Source of the DNA: an uncultured Pelagibacteraceae bacterium
GTDB lineage: Bacteria > Pseudomonadota > Alphaproteobacteria > Pelagibacterales > Pelagibacteraceae
Length of the DNA: 64,000 nucleotides
Assembly (NCBI GenBank): GCA_902557775.1
Contig: CACEBD010000001.1
Location: 62,001 to 126,000 of the forward strand
Reading direction: 5' to 3'
The notes beneath the pieces were generated by a model, which worked only from the letters and a program-made list of their open reading frames with translations, made no database searches and had not been told where the DNA came from. Position numbers and translations under genes: made by a program. Below are positions 12,153 through 24,947 of the stretch, in pieces; the stretch's first letter is position 1; each line of letters starts with the position of its first letter.

Positions 12153-13315
12153 TAGTTTATTGCCTCAACAATTTTTTTTGCAGCGTCATTTAAGTCGACA
12201 GCAGAAAGTATCTTTAAATTTGATTTATCTAAAATTTCTTTTCCTTCTTTGAAGTTGGTGCCGGCTAGTCTGACAACTAAAGGTACGCTTAAATTAATTT
12301 GTCTAGCGGCTTCTACCACTCCTTGTGCGAGTACATCACATCTCATGATGCCTCCAAAAATATTTATTAATATTCCTTTAACATTTTTGTCAGCCAAAAT
12401 AAGTTTAAATGCGGCAATTACTTTCTCTTTATTTGCACCACCGCCAACATCTAGAAAATTTGCTGGCTCTTTTCCATACAATTTTATTATATCCATAGTT
12501 GCCATTGCTAATCCGGCACCATTTACCATACATCCAATTGACCCATTAAGTTTTATGTATGCTAAATCGTACTTACTAGCCTCAATTTCAGCGGGTTCTT
12601 CCTCGTTTAGATCTCTAAGTTTTAATATTTCTGGTCTTCTGAAAACTGCATTATCATCAAAAGTCATTTTTGCATCTAAACAAATAATTTGATTTGTTTT
12701 TGTTATAATAAGGGGATTTATTTCTATTAAACTAGCATCTTTTTCTACCAGTATCCTATATAAAGACTTTATTAATTTACTAGCTACCTCTTTCTGGCTT
12801 TTTGAAAAATTAAACATTGAAATAACTTTTTCAATCTGCAAGTTATTAGGACCTTCATCATTTAAATCAATTTTAGTTGTAATAATCTTTTCTGGATTTT
12901 CTATTGCTATTTTTTCAATATCCATCCCTCCTTCTGTACTGCTGATGAACGCTATTTTTGAGCTTTCACGATCGACTAAGCATGATAAATAAAATTCTTT
13001 AGAAATATCGGAGGCCTCTTCAATGTATATTCTTTTTACCTGTTTACCTTGGGGGCCTGTTTGATGAGTAATCAAGGTTTTACCCATCATTTTTTTTGCT
13101 TCATCCTCTAAATCAGCTATGTTTTTTACTAGCTTTACTCCACCAGCTTTACCTCGCCCACCAGCATGAATTTGGGCTTTAACGACAAACTCTTTACTTT
13201 TAAGTCTTTGAATTTGGTTTTTAATATCACTTAAAGACAAAATAACTATACCATTAGATACTGGCGCTCCAAATTCTCTTAAAATTTCTTTGGCTTGATG
13301 TTCGTGAATATTCAT
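12152..13315 (-). CDS. sucC: Succinyl-CoA synthetase subunit beta
   Basis: This is the ATP-grasp subunit that binds nucleotide and succinate. The protein has 387 residues, the family length. It shows [19 protein letters not shown] at the start, the ATP-grasp [17 protein letters not shown], and the C-terminal [17 protein letters not shown] segment. It is placed immediately after mdh and before sucD, the classical alphaproteobacterial mdh-sucCD-sucAB-lpdA order. Confidence 0.98.
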   Translation of the reverse strand: MNIHEHQAKEILREFGAPVSNGIVILSLSDIKNQIQRLKSKEFVVKAQIHAGGRGKAGGVKLVKNIADLEDEAKKMMGKTLITHQTGPQGKQVKRIYIEEASDISKEFYLSCLVDRESSKIAFISSTEGGMDIEKIAIENPEKIITTKIDLNDEGPNNLQIEKVISMFNFSKSQKEVASKLIKSLYRILVEKDASLIEINPLIITKTNQIICLDAKMTFDDNAVFRRPEILKLRDLNEEEPAEIEASKYDLAYIKLNGSIGCMVNGAGLAMATMDIIKLYGKEPANFLDVGGGANKEKVIAAFKLILADKNVKGILINIFGGIMRCDVLAQGVVEAARQINLSVPLVVRLAGTNFKEGKEILDKSNLKILSAVDLNDAAKKIVEAIN

Positions 13316-15774
<2,459 letters not shown>

Positions 15775-15797
15775 GATGTAATTGAATAAATAAGCTT

Positions 15798-16574
15798 TTA
15801 GCTTGTTGCAAGCATTTTTTTTATAGAGCCTATTGCTTTTGCGGGATTTAGCCCTTTGGGACATGAATTAGTACAATTCATTATAGTATGACATCTATAT
15901 AACTTTAACTCGTCAGCAACTTTCTTCAATCTTTCTTTTTTATCGCCATCTCTACTATCGTTTATCCATCGATATGCTTGCAATAGAACAGCTGGTCCTA
16001 AATATTTTTCACCATTCCACCAATAGCTTGGACAAGAAGTGGAACAACAAGCACATAAAATACATTCATAGTATCCATCTAATTTCTCTCTATCTTTCTG
16101 TGATTGCTTAAGTTCAGTTTTCTCTTGCCCAGTTTGATCTACTTTCAACCAAGGTTGGATGGACTCGTATTGTCTATACAACGTCGTAAGATCTCCAATT
16201 AAATCTTTTACTACTTTTAAATGAGGTAAGGGATAAATATTTAGATCTCCACTTATATCCGAGTGAGATTTAATACATGCTAATCCATTTACTCCATCAA
16301 TATTCATCGCACAAGAACCACAAACACCATGAGCACAAGATCTTCTGAATGTTAATGATGGATCAATTTCATTTTTTATCTTAAATAAAATATCTAATAC
16401 TTTTGGACCGCAGTTATCCATATCAACCTCATATGTATCAATCCTAGGATTTTTTCCTGTTGAGGGATCCCATCTATAAACATTTATTTTTCTAAGATTT
16501 TTTGATTTAGTTTTATCTTTAAAATAATCTCCTACCTCAATTTTAGAATTTTGCGGTAGGCTAAATTGTGCCAT
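15798..16574 (-). CDS. sdhB: Succinate dehydrogenase iron-sulfur subunit
   Basis: It carries electrons from the flavoprotein to ubiquinone through three iron-sulfur clusters. The protein has 258 residues. The [2Fe-2S] cysteines are C80, C85, C88 and C100. The C-terminal ferredoxin-like part shows [12 protein letters not shown] and [12 protein letters not shown] for the [4Fe-4S] and [3Fe-4S] clusters. It lies 2 bases after sdhA, giving transcription order C-D-A-B. Confidence 0.98.
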   Translation of the reverse strand: MAQFSLPQNSKIEVGDYFKDKTKSKNLRKINVYRWDPSTGKNPRIDTYEVDMDNCGPKVLDILFKIKNEIDPSLTFRRSCAHGVCGSCAMNIDGVNGLACIKSHSDISGDLNIYPLPHLKVVKDLIGDLTTLYRQYESIQPWLKVDQTGQEKTELKQSQKDREKLDGYYECILCACCSTSCPSYWWNGEKYLGPAVLLQAYRWINDSRDGDKKERLKKVADELKLYRCHTIMNCTNSCPKGLNPAKAIGSIKKMLATS

Positions 16575-16576
16575 TA

Positions 16577-18352
16577 TTAATAAACTCTCTCCTTTGGAGG
16601 AAAATATTGAACATCGTTAGTAAGAGTTCTAGAGTGGACATCTCTATATTTAATTTCAACTTTTTTTCCATTTTGCCATGCTAAAGTATGTTTCATAAAA
16701 TTTTTATCATCTCTTTTGGTAAAATCTTCTCTAGCGTGTGCACCTCTGCTCTCTTTTCTATTGTAAGCCGAGTCCATAGTTGTTAATGCTTGGCTAATTA
16801 AATTATCAAATTCTAAAGTTTCAACTAGATCTGTGTTAAATAACAAAGATTTATCTTTTACTGAAATATCACTCATACCCTCGTAAGGTTTCCTGATTTG
16901 CTCTACGCCCTCCTTTAAAGTTTTTTCAGTTCTGAAAACAGCGCATTTTGATTGCATCGTTTTCTGCATTTGCAGTCTAAGCTCTGAGGTTTTTGTTGTT
17001 CCGTGTGAATTTCTTATTTTATCAAATCTTTCTAAACATTTTTCTGTTTCTGAATTCGAAACTTCTTCATGCGGGCTGCCGGGTTTTACAATCTCGGCTG
17101 CTCTTTTAGCTGCTGCTCTTCCAAAGACGACAAGATCTATTAAAGAATTAGAACCTAATCTATTGGCTCCATGAACTGATACGCAAGCTGCTTCACCAAT
17201 TGCCATTAAACCTGGAACCGTTTTTTCAGATCCATTAAGTGTTAAAACTTCTGCTTTATAATTTGTTGGGATACCACCCATATTGTAATGAACAGTAGGT
17301 ACAACCGGAATTGGCTCTTTGCTTACATCAACATTAGCAAACGTTTTTGCAGCTTCAGAAATTCCTGGAAGTCGCTCATCTATAACTTTTTTATCTATAT
17401 GATCTAAGTGAAGATTTATATGATCTTTATTTTTTCCTGCGCCTCTTCCTTCGTTTATTTCCATTTCCATAGATCTGCTAACAACGTCTCGAGATGCTAA
17501 ATCTTTTGCATTAGGTGCATATCTTTCCATAAACCTTTCGCCTTTGCCATTAACTAAAAATCCACCTTCACCTCTAACTCCTTCTGTTATTAAACAACCT
17601 ACGCCGTATATTCCAGTTGGATGAAATTGAACAAATTCCATATCTTGTAAAGGTAAACCTGCTCTGAGCACCATTGCGTTTCCATCTCCAGTGCATGTAT
17701 GAGCTGATGTTGCAGAGTAATAAACTTTGCCATACCCTCCAGTTGCAATAATTGTAATATGTGATCTAAATCTATGTATTGTACCATCGGTTAAATTCCA
17801 AGCTATTACACCTTTGCATTCACCGTTCTTCATAATTAAATCCAATGCAAAATATTCAATAAAAAATTCTGTTTGTTGCTTCAAAGCTTGACCATAAAGA
17901 GTATGCAAGATAGCGTGACCAGTTCTATCAGCGGCTGCACAAGTTCTTTGAGCAGTTCCATTACCATAATTTTTAGTCATACCTCCAAAAGGTCTTTGGT
18001 AGATTTTTCCATCATCAGTTCTGCTGAATGGAACTCCGTATCTTTCTAATTCAACTACTGCTCTAGGGGCTTCCTTGCAAAGATATTCTATTGCGTCCTG
18101 ATCACCAAGCCAATCGGATCCTTTAACAGTGTCATACATGTGCCATCGCCAATCATCTTCACCCATGTTTCCTAATGCAGCGGAAATGCCTCCTTGAGCT
18201 GCTGATGTATGGCTTCTTGTTGGGAAAACTTTGGATATACATGCAGTTTTTAAACCTGACTCTGATAGACCAACAGCCGCTCTTAAACCAGAGCCTCCTG
18301 CTCCAAGAACAACAACATCATATTCGTGATCAATTATTTTATATGCGCTCAT
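16577..18352 (-). CDS. sdhA: Succinate dehydrogenase flavoprotein subunit
   Basis: It oxidises succinate to fumarate in complex II at the cytoplasmic face. The protein has 591 residues, the usual length. The FAD fold [14 protein letters not shown] is followed by [10 protein letters not shown], whose histidine is the usual site of covalent FAD attachment, then [21 protein letters not shown], and the C-terminal GAHAREDF with conserved arginine. It overlaps sdhD by one base. Confidence 0.98.
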   Translation of the reverse strand: MSAYKIIDHEYDVVVLGAGGSGLRAAVGLSESGLKTACISKVFPTRSHTSAAQGGISAALGNMGEDDWRWHMYDTVKGSDWLGDQDAIEYLCKEAPRAVVELERYGVPFSRTDDGKIYQRPFGGMTKNYGNGTAQRTCAAADRTGHAILHTLYGQALKQQTEFFIEYFALDLIMKNGECKGVIAWNLTDGTIHRFRSHITIIATGGYGKVYYSATSAHTCTGDGNAMVLRAGLPLQDMEFVQFHPTGIYGVGCLITEGVRGEGGFLVNGKGERFMERYAPNAKDLASRDVVSRSMEMEINEGRGAGKNKDHINLHLDHIDKKVIDERLPGISEAAKTFANVDVSKEPIPVVPTVHYNMGGIPTNYKAEVLTLNGSEKTVPGLMAIGEAACVSVHGANRLGSNSLIDLVVFGRAAAKRAAEIVKPGSPHEEVSNSETEKCLERFDKIRNSHGTTKTSELRLQMQKTMQSKCAVFRTEKTLKEGVEQIRKPYEGMSDISVKDKSLLFNTDLVETLEFDNLISQALTTMDSAYNRKESRGAHAREDFTKRDDKNFMKHTLAWQNGKKVEIKYRDVHSRTLTNDVQYFPPKERVY

Positions 18353-18678
18353 TAATTAAGGTTATATATAGTTATTATTGTAAAAATTGGAACTAATATA
18401 GCAAATAAATTCAATACTTTATTTGCGACATTTTTGATTTGCTCATCATGTAAATAATCCTCAAAAATCTCACTTATAGTCAGTGTATAAAAAAAGAATG
18501 CAATAACTAGTAGTAGTGAAAATAATACTTTGGATACTTTACTTGAAAAAAATTCAATTATTTCTAAATAACCCTTATCGTAAATAGATACAAAACTAAT
18601 TAAAAACCAAATCATAAAGGGAATAAGAATTAGTGAACTAATTTTAGTAAAAATCCATTTTTTTGTAGAGTAATGCAT
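18352..18678 (-). CDS. sdhD: Succinate dehydrogenase membrane anchor subunit
   Basis: This is the small membrane anchor that with SdhC binds heme b and ubiquinone. The 108 residues hold three hydrophobic segments (about 13-33, 48-68 and 86-107). The middle region has [15 protein letters not shown], resembling the family pattern of a conserved heme-ligand histidine near an aspartate. The call leans on position between sdhC and sdhA, since these anchors diverge quickly. Confidence 0.9.
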   Translation of the reverse strand: MHYSTKKWIFTKISSLILIPFMIWFLISFVSIYDKGYLEIIEFFSSKVSKVLFSLLLVIAFFFYTLTISEIFEDYLHDEQIKNVANKVLNLFAILVPIFTIITIYNLN

Positions 18679-18679
18679 T

Positions 18680-19063
18680 TTAAAAAAAATTTCTCCCAGC
18701 CAAATAAAATAAAATTGTTAAAATAAAAGATGCAATTAAAGTAATAACTCCTGATATTTTTGCTACTTTTAAATCAAAGCCAAAACCAGCATCCCATGCC
18801 AAATGTCTTATCTCATTTAAAATTTGAAAGCTAAAAGTCCAACAAAGTGAAATAGTCAAAAACTTTCCAAAAAAAGTATTTAGAAAAATTTCAAAGTATC
18901 GATAGAAATTTTCACCAAAAAATAATGAAATAGCCCAAAAACAAATTACAATTAATGCAAAAAAATTTATCACACCAACTACTCTATGCGTAATTGATAA
19001 TAAAGACGATATATGCCATTTATAAATTTGAAGATGTGGACTTAATGGGCTATTATTTTGCAT
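18680..19063 (-). CDS. sdhC: Succinate dehydrogenase cytochrome b556 subunit
   Basis: This is the large membrane anchor of complex II. The start chosen is the ATG at 19061-19063 (MQNNSPLSPHLQIYKWHISS), giving 127 residues. The family signature SPHLQIYKWHISSLLSITHR follows at once, and an upstream ATG at 19105 would overlap asd by 22 bases. Three membrane segments are visible. The heme-ligand histidine is expected in NEIRHLAWDAGFGFD. Confidence 0.94.
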   Translation of the reverse strand: MQNNSPLSPHLQIYKWHISSLLSITHRVVGVINFFALIVICFWAISLFFGENFYRYFEIFLNTFFGKFLTISLCWTFSFQILNEIRHLAWDAGFGFDLKVAKISGVITLIASFILTILFYLAGRNFF

Positions 19064-19083
19064 AATAAACTTATAAACTATAG

Positions 19084-20076
19084 TTATAATTTTTTCATTA
19101 AACACTCAGCGATTTGAACGGTATTTAACGCCGCCCCTTTTAATAAATTATCTGATACTACCCATAAATTAATCGCTTTAATATTAGAATTATCTTTTCT
19201 AATTCTTGATATATAGGTTGTATAACTTCCTTCAGCTTCTATAGGAGTCATATATCCTCCGTCACTACGCTCATCAATAACTTTACAACCTGGAGCATTT
19301 TTTAAAATCTTAATTATATTCTCGAAATCATAAAGATTATCAAACTCTATATTGATAGACTCTGAATGACCAGTTCTAACAGGAACTCTAACGCATGTTG
19401 CGGAAACCTCGATTTCATTATCTAAGATCTTTTTCGTTTCATTAGTCATTTTTAATTCTTCTTTTGTATATCCATCTTGATCAAAAGAATCGATATGTGG
19501 AATTAAATTAAAAGCGATTTGTTTAGTAAAATTTATTGGGTTAATTTTTTTTCCGTCTAAATAATCTCTTGATTGATCAAAAAGCTCATCCATAGGTTCT
19601 TTACCGGCACCAGAAACTGCTTGGTAAGTTGAAACTATAACTCTTTTGATTTTATACTCATCATGCAATGGCTTTAAAGGAAGAACCATTTGCATAGTTG
19701 AGCAGTTCGGATTTGCTATTATATTTTTATGCTTATTAAGTGCTTCTGAATTTACTTCTGGCACAACAAGAGGAACATCTTTTTGCATTCTAAAATAACT
19801 AGAGTTATCTATAACAATAGTTTCTTTTGCTGCTTTAGGGACCCATTCTTTAGCTACCTTGCTTCCTGCGGCAAAAAAAGTAATCTGGGCTCTAGAAAAA
19901 TTGTAATTTTTTAGATCTTCGATTTCAATTTCTTTATTTTTAAATTTAATCCTTTTTCCTGCACTTTTTAAAGATGCAACTAAAAAAAGATTATCAATAT
20001 TTATTTTAGATTTCTCCAAAATCTCTATTGTTTTTCTTCCAACATTTCCTGAGGCGCCAATAATTGCAAAATTCAT
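19084..20076 (-). CDS. asd: Aspartate-semialdehyde dehydrogenase
   Basis: It reduces aspartyl phosphate to aspartate semialdehyde for lysine/diaminopimelate, threonine and methionine synthesis. The protein has 330 residues. It shows the N-terminal IGASGNVGRKTIEIL NADP fold, the catalytic cysteine in NPNCSTMQMVLPLKPL, and the C-terminal VRVPVRTGHSESINIEF with the active-site histidine. It stands between leuB and sdhC, as in many alphaproteobacteria. Confidence 0.97.
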   Translation of the reverse strand: MNFAIIGASGNVGRKTIEILEKSKINIDNLFLVASLKSAGKRIKFKNKEIEIEDLKNYNFSRAQITFFAAGSKVAKEWVPKAAKETIVIDNSSYFRMQKDVPLVVPEVNSEALNKHKNIIANPNCSTMQMVLPLKPLHDEYKIKRVIVSTYQAVSGAGKEPMDELFDQSRDYLDGKKINPINFTKQIAFNLIPHIDSFDQDGYTKEELKMTNETKKILDNEIEVSATCVRVPVRTGHSESINIEFDNLYDFENIIKILKNAPGCKVIDERSDGGYMTPIEAEGSYTTYISRIRKDNSNIKAINLWVVSDNLLKGAALNTVQIAECLMKKL

Positions 20077-20087
20077 AATTAATTACT

Positions 20088-21191
20088 TTATTTCAATTTT
20101 GCGATGATTGCATCACCCATCTCAGTTGTAGAAACCTCTTTCATATTTTTAGACATTATATCTTTTGTTCTTAAACCATCGTCTAAAACACTCTGAACGG
20201 CATTATCAAGTTGATCTGCCTCTTTTCCAAGGTCTAAGGAATATCTTAATGCCATAGATAAACTTAAAATAGTAGCTATTGGATTAGCAATATTTTTTCC
20301 CTCGATATCAGGAGCAGAACCATGAACTGGTTCGTATAATGATCTAATTCTTCCGCTTTTATCTTTTGCACCCAATGATGCAGAAGGTAAAAGTCCTAGA
20401 GAACCTGTAAGCATTGCTGCCTCGTCTGATAACATATCTCCAAATAAATTGTCTGCTAAAATAACGTCAAATTGTTTTGGATATCTTAAAAGCTGCATCG
20501 CACAGTTATCAGCTAACATATGATTTAGCTCGACCTTTTTAAATTCTTTATCCTTAATCGCTTGTACCTCTTCTCTCCATAAAATACCTGCCTCCATCAC
20601 ATTTGATTTTTCGCAGGATGTAACTTTATTTTTTCTTTTTTTTGCCAAATCAAATGCAACTCGTGCTATCCGGTGAATTTCTGCAGTAGTATATGAGTGA
20701 GTATTAATACCTTTTCTTTGGTTATTTTCCATTGGTTCAATCCCACGCGGTTCACCGAAATAAATGCCACCAGTTAACTCTCTTACAATCATAATATCTA
20801 ACCCTGAAACTATTTCTGGTTTAAGAGTTGAAGAGTCAACAAGTTGTTTGAAGCAAATAGCTGGTCTTAAGTTAGCGAATAACTTTAGCTCTTTTCTAAG
20901 TTTTAAAAGAGCTCTCTCAGGTTTTTTTGAAAATTCCAAATTATCCCATTTAGGTCCGCCACAAGCACCTAATATTACTGCATCGGACTCTAAAGACTTA
21001 TAAAAAACCTCATCAGTAATTGGAACTTTATTTACATCAATAGACGCACCACCAATTAATTCTTGGCTTAAAACAAAATCTAAAGACTTTGTTTTATTCA
21101 TCCATTCAAGTATTCTTCTTACTTCTGCAACCACCTCAGGGCCTATACCGTCACCAGGTAAAAGCAAAATTTTCCTAGTCTTATTAGCCAT
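20088..21191 (-). CDS. leuB: 3-Isopropylmalate dehydrogenase
   Basis: It oxidatively decarboxylates 3-isopropylmalate in leucine synthesis using NAD+. The protein has 367 residues. Motifs include [12 protein letters not shown], the substrate loop [15 protein letters not shown], and [19 protein letters not shown] with metal-binding aspartates. It overlaps leuD by 8 bases (21184-21191). Confidence 0.98.
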   Translation of the reverse strand: MANKTRKILLLPGDGIGPEVVAEVRRILEWMNKTKSLDFVLSQELIGGASIDVNKVPITDEVFYKSLESDAVILGACGGPKWDNLEFSKKPERALLKLRKELKLFANLRPAICFKQLVDSSTLKPEIVSGLDIMIVRELTGGIYFGEPRGIEPMENNQRKGINTHSYTTAEIHRIARVAFDLAKKRKNKVTSCEKSNVMEAGILWREEVQAIKDKEFKKVELNHMLADNCAMQLLRYPKQFDVILADNLFGDMLSDEAAMLTGSLGLLPSASLGAKDKSGRIRSLYEPVHGSAPDIEGKNIANPIATILSLSMALRYSLDLGKEADQLDNAVQSVLDDGLRTKDIMSKNMKEVSTTEMGDAIIAKLK

Positions 21192-21792
21192 TATTTAGAA
21201 CCCAAGGTTTTGTAGATTGTAGTTTTTTTTCGTAGTCGTCTATGCTGGAAATTTTTTCCATTGAAAGTGCTATATCATCTAGACCTTCCATCAAACATTT
21301 CTTTTTAAAGGGATCAAGCTCAAAATTTGCAACTTTGTTTCCATATTTTATTTCTTGCTTATCTAAACTAATTTCGATTTCCTCTTTCCTGTTAGAATAT
21401 TCGGCTAATTCAATCACGATTTTGTCATCAATCTTAATTGGAAGAATTCCATTTTTAAAACAATTGTTGTAAAAAATATCTGCAAAACTGGCACTTATTA
21501 CACACTTTATACCAAAATCAGATAAAGCCCATGGAGCGTGTTCTCTAGATGAACCACATCCAAAATTTTTTCCTGCTAAAAGAATTTTTGATTTATTATA
21601 GGGTTCTCTGTTAAGAATGAAATCAACATTTTCTTTCCCATTTTCATCATAACGCATTTCATAAAATAAACTTTTTCCTAAACCTGTTCTTTTAATGGTT
21701 TTTAAAAATTGCTTTGGGATAATCATATCTGTATCAATATTTTGTAATGATAGATATGATGGTATTGATCTTAAATTGTTAAACTTTTCCAT
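21184..21792 (-). CDS. leuD: 3-Isopropylmalate dehydratase small subunit
   Basis: It partners LeuC in isomerising 2- to 3-isopropylmalate. The protein has 202 residues. The swivel-domain signatures [16 protein letters not shown] and [20 protein letters not shown] are present. It overlaps leuB by 8 bases and lies one base after leuC. Confidence 0.97.
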   Translation of the reverse strand: MEKFNNLRSIPSYLSLQNIDTDMIIPKQFLKTIKRTGLGKSLFYEMRYDENGKENVDFILNREPYNKSKILLAGKNFGCGSSREHAPWALSDFGIKCVISASFADIFYNNCFKNGILPIKIDDKIVIELAEYSNRKEEIEISLDKQEIKYGNKVANFELDPFKKKCLMEGLDDIALSMEKISSIDDYEKKLQSTKPWVLNNG

Positions 21793-21793
21793 A

Positions 21794-23191
21794 TTATATT
21801 TCTCTCACATCAGTTAGATGCCCTTTAATTGCTGCTGCGATAGCCATCCCTGGGCTGACTAAATGTGTTCTACCTCCACGACCTTGCCTGCCTTCAAAGT
21901 TTCTATTTGATGTTGAAGCACACCTTTCTCTGGGTTTTAATTGATCTGGATTCATGCCCAAACACATTGAGCAGCCAGGCTCTCTCCATTCAAAGCCTGC
22001 TTCTTTAAAAATTTTGTCAATTCCCTCTTTTTCAGCTTGCTCTTTAACTAATCCAGATCCTGGAACGACCATAGCGCTTACATTTTTGGCAATTTTTTTG
22101 CCTTTTAAAAGATCTGCAGCCAATCTTAAATCCTCTATTCTTCCGTTTGTACAGCTTCCTATAAAAATCTTGTCAATTTTTATGTCTGAAATTTTAGTAT
22201 TTGCTTTTAATCCCATATAATCGAGAGATCTTTTCATGGCCATTTTTCTATCCTCGTTCTTTTCCTTTTCTGGATCTGGCACAACACCAGTAACTGGTGA
22301 TACATCTTGAGGTGAAGTACCCCAAGTAACAAGTGGTTCTATATTTTTGCCATCAATATTTACCTCTTTATCGAATTTGCAGTCTTTATCTGAGTACAAA
22401 GTCTTCCAAAATTCTACAGCTTTAGTCCAATTTTCACCTTTTGGCGACATTGTTTTACCTTTTAAATAACTAAATGTTTTTTCATCTGGTGCGATTAATC
22501 CAGCTCTTGCACCTGCTTCAATGGTCATATTACAAACAGTCATTCTCTCTTCCATACTTAAGCTTTGAATCACATCGCCAGCAAATTCAACTACATATCC
22601 AGTTCCGCCCGCAGTTCCAATCGTACCAATAATTTTTAAGATTACATCTTTTGCAGTAACTCCTTTTGGTAAATTGCCATTAACATTTATTCTTAAATTT
22701 TTTGATTTCTTTTGCATTAAAGTTTGTGTAGCAAGAACGTGTTCAACTTCAGATGTTCCTATTCCGAAAGCTAATGCACCGAATGCTCCATGTGTAGCAG
22801 TATGGCTGTCGCCGCATACAATTACTGTGCCTGGTTGAGTGAAACCTTGTTCAGGTCCTATAATATGGACTATACCTTGACGCTTATCGTTAACATCAAA
22901 AAGTTCCACTCCGAAGTCTTTACAGTTTTTTCTCAATGTTTCGACTTGAATTCTAGAGTCCTCATCATTTATACCTTTTGACCTGTCAGTGGTAGGAACA
23001 TTGTGGTCAGGCACTGCAAGAGTTAATTCTGGTCGTCTAACTTTTCTTTTTTGTAATCTGAGTCCTTCAAAAGCTTGGGGACTCGTAACTTCATGGACTA
23101 AATGTCTATCGACATAAATTAATGACGTTCCATCGCTTTGTTCATGAACAAGATGGTTTTCCCATATCTTATCGTATAGAGTTTTAAACAT
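21794..23191 (-). CDS. leuC: 3-Isopropylmalate dehydratase large subunit
   Basis: This is the [4Fe-4S] aconitase-family subunit. The protein has 465 residues. It has [35 protein letters not shown] with the first cluster cysteine, and [15 protein letters not shown] with the other two. The gene follows rplS after 6 bases, linking leucine synthesis to the ribosomal protein cluster. Confidence 0.98.
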   Translation of the reverse strand: MFKTLYDKIWENHLVHEQSDGTSLIYVDRHLVHEVTSPQAFEGLRLQKRKVRRPELTLAVPDHNVPTTDRSKGINDEDSRIQVETLRKNCKDFGVELFDVNDKRQGIVHIIGPEQGFTQPGTVIVCGDSHTATHGAFGALAFGIGTSEVEHVLATQTLMQKKSKNLRINVNGNLPKGVTAKDVILKIIGTIGTAGGTGYVVEFAGDVIQSLSMEERMTVCNMTIEAGARAGLIAPDEKTFSYLKGKTMSPKGENWTKAVEFWKTLYSDKDCKFDKEVNIDGKNIEPLVTWGTSPQDVSPVTGVVPDPEKEKNEDRKMAMKRSLDYMGLKANTKISDIKIDKIFIGSCTNGRIEDLRLAADLLKGKKIAKNVSAMVVPGSGLVKEQAEKEGIDKIFKEAGFEWREPGCSMCLGMNPDQLKPRERCASTSNRNFEGRQGRGGRTHLVSPGMAIAAAIKGHLTDVREI

Positions 23192-23197
23192 TTAATT

Positions 23198-23707
23198 TTA
23201 TTTTTTTTCGCCAGTCGGCTTTTCAGCTTTAGCTTTGACGTCTGGAGCCTCTTTTTTAACTTCTTCTACTTTAGTATCTTGCGCAGCAGGCTCGATCGAT
23301 TTTATTTTTGGCTCCTCAGGCTTTACTGAAACATCGACACCAATTTTCTTTTTAATTTTTTCAGCAATTCTTGCAGATTTTCCTTTTCTATTTCTCAAAT
23401 AATAAAGTTTAGCTCTTCTCACTTTTCCCGATCTAATTACTTTAATTGAGTCCACATTAGGACTATAAAGTGCAAAAGTTCTCTCTACACCCTCGCCAAA
23501 TGAAATTTTTCTTACAGTAAATGAAGAATTTATATCTCTATTTTTTTTAGCAATACAAACGCCTTCGAAATATTGAATCCTCTCTCTTTTACCTTCTATA
23601 ATTTTAACACCCACTTTAATTGTGTCCCCTGGAGAAAAGTCTGTAATTTTTTTATTAGCAACTATCTTTTTTATTGCTGCTTTATTTATGTCTTCAATGT
23701 TTTTCAT
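23198..23707 (-). CDS. rplS: Ribosomal protein L19 with Pro/Glu/Lys-rich C-terminal extension
   Basis: L19 sits at the 30S-50S interface. The canonical core spans about residues 1-120 ([52 protein letters not shown] is the expected order). The protein is 169 residues, against about 115 in E. coli. The extra 50 residues are rich in Lys, Glu, Pro and Ala and probably disordered. The start overlaps the trmD stop by 14 bases (23694-23707), suggesting coupling. S16, two genes upstream, has the same kind of tail. Confidence 0.95.
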   Translation of the reverse strand: MKNIEDINKAAIKKIVANKKITDFSPGDTIKVGVKIIEGKRERIQYFEGVCIAKKNRDINSSFTVRKISFGEGVERTFALYSPNVDSIKVIRSGKVRRAKLYYLRNRKGKSARIAEKIKKKIGVDVSVKPEEPKIKSIEPAAQDTKVEEVKKEAPDVKAKAEKPTGEKK

Positions 23708-24395
23708 TTTTTTTCTCTAAATATTTTTTCCAAAGATCGGGTCTCTGGCGACGTGTTATAGCCTCAGATTGAGATAAACGCCACCCTTTTATTTTGGCAT
23801 GATCTCCGGAAAATAAGACTTCTGGTGGGCTTTTACCTTCCCATTCTCTCGGTTTAGTATATTGAGGATATTCTAAAAGATGATTTTCAAAACTTTCTTC
23901 TTTGACGGAGTCTTTGTTTCCAAGTACTCCAGGTAATAATCTAATTAAAGCATCAACTAATACAAAAGAAGCTGGTTCACCCCCAGATAAAACGAAATCA
24001 CCTAAACTATATTCTTCAATGTTTCGTGTCTCTAGGAGCCTTTGATCAACACCTTCAAAATGACCACAGATAAGGTTTAAGTTTTTCTCCTTACTTAATG
24101 ATCTAGCAACGTGTTGATCAAATTTTTTTCCTCTTGGAGATAAGTAAATAATTTTTTCTCCTTTTTTTATATTCTTATCAAGAGCCGATGCTAATATATC
24201 AGGACGTAAAAGCATTCCACTTCCTCCTCCAAATGGAGTGTCGTCTACAGTTCCGTGATTATCTTTCGAATATTCTCTAATATTTATTACTTTTAGATTC
24301 CAAATCTTGTTTTCCCTCGCTTTTTTAAATATTCCAATGTCCAAAGGGCCAGGAAACAAATCTGGATATAAAGTAAAAATTTTTACCTTTAACAT
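23694..24395 (-). CDS. trmD: tRNA (guanine-N1)-methyltransferase TrmD
   Basis: It methylates G37 of tRNAs next to the anticodon using SAM and so prevents frameshifting. The protein has 233 residues. The trefoil-knot SAM site is seen in [15 protein letters not shown] and [15 protein letters not shown]. The start [16 protein letters not shown] matches the family. It lies 17 bases after rpsP; rimM, the usual gene in between, is missing. Confidence 0.97.
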   Translation of the reverse strand: MLKVKIFTLYPDLFPGPLDIGIFKKARENKIWNLKVINIREYSKDNHGTVDDTPFGGGSGMLLRPDILASALDKNIKKGEKIIYLSPRGKKFDQHVARSLSKEKNLNLICGHFEGVDQRLLETRNIEEYSLGDFVLSGGEPASFVLVDALIRLLPGVLGNKDSVKEESFENHLLEYPQYTKPREWEGKSPPEVLFSGDHAKIKGWRLSQSEAITRRQRPDLWKKYLEKKNEKH

Positions 24396-24412
24396 CTCTA
24401 ATTACCTTTTGG

Positions 24413-24937
24413 TTAAGCCTTTTTCTCTTCCTTCTTTGGCTCTTCCTTTTTAGCCTCTGCTTTAGGTTGCTCCTTTTTAGGTTCTTCCTTCTTTGGCTCT
24501 TCCTTTTTAGCATCTGCTTTAGGTTGCTCCTTTTTAGGATCCTCTTTTTTTGTTTCAGCTTTTTGATCTGGCTTTTTACCATCAGCTGCTGGAGCATCTT
24601 TTTTAGTCTCTTCTTTTTGATCTCCTTCAACTTTTTTTCTATCTTTTTTTGGTATTGCCTTTTGAGGATTGTTCCCAGGTTTTGGCATTGGCATTAACTG
24701 CACCTCTCCTAGTAATCTAGAGACCCTCATCGTTGGCTGGGCTCCTTTACTCATCCAATATTTTACTCTTTCGGCTTCTACTTTTATTCTTTCCTTTTTA
24801 TCTTTCGGAAGTAACGGATTGTAAGAGCCAATTTTTTCAATAAATTTTCCATCTCTTGGGTATCTACTGTCAGCAATTACAATTTTATAAATGGGTCTTT
24901 TTCTTACTCCACCCATTGATAGTCTTATTCTTAACAT
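24413..24937 (-). CDS. rpsP: Ribosomal protein S16 with long repetitive Lys/Glu/Pro tail
   Basis: S16 is a 30S assembly protein. The canonical fold is residues 1 to about 83 (MLRIRLSMGGVRKRPIYKIV, IGSYNPLLP, VKYWMSKGAQPT). The total of 174 residues is roughly double the usual 80-90. The remainder is low complexity, dominated by Lys, Glu, Pro and Ala, and ends in a 19-residue unit present about twice (EEPKKEQPKAEAKKEEPKK type). The tail is likely disordered, and its role is unknown. The gene follows ffh by 10 bases. Confidence 0.95.
   Translation of the reverse strand: MLRIRLSMGGVRKRPIYKIVIADSRYPRDGKFIEKIGSYNPLLPKDKKERIKVEAERVKYWMSKGAQPTMRVSRLLGEVQLMPMPKPGNNPQKAIPKKDRKKVEGDQKEETKKDAPAADGKKPDQKAETKKEDPKKEQPKADAKKEEPKKEEPKKEQPKAEAKKEEPKKEEKKA
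24426..24539 (-). repeat. Tandem 57-bp direct repeat inside the rpsP tail
   Basis: Two nearly identical copies, 24426-24482 and 24483-24539, differ at only a few bases. The period of 57 bases equals 19 codons, so repeat number can change without a frameshift. It encodes the Lys/Glu/Pro-rich S16 tail and is a coding minisatellite, not a CRISPR or intergenic repeat. Confidence 0.85.
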
Positions 24938-24947
24938 TTTATACCTT

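Noticed and set aside
12249-12692. Long plus-strand open frame opposite sucC
   Set aside because: It mirrors the codon structure of sucC on the other strand, has no ribosome binding site, and no recognisable protein.
15775-15864. N-terminal extension of mmsA by 30 residues
   Set aside because: The frame is open, but the extra basic segment overlaps sdhB and has no similarity to the family; the ATG at 15774 matches the usual start.
24426-24539. CRISPR-like direct repeat
   Set aside because: The copies are directly tandem with no spacers and lie inside rpsP in frame.
24325-24630. Open frame of about 100 Lys/Arg-rich residues on the minus strand
   Set aside because: It is an alternate frame of the repetitive rpsP tail and the trmD start; the composition is a by-product of the A/G-rich repeat.
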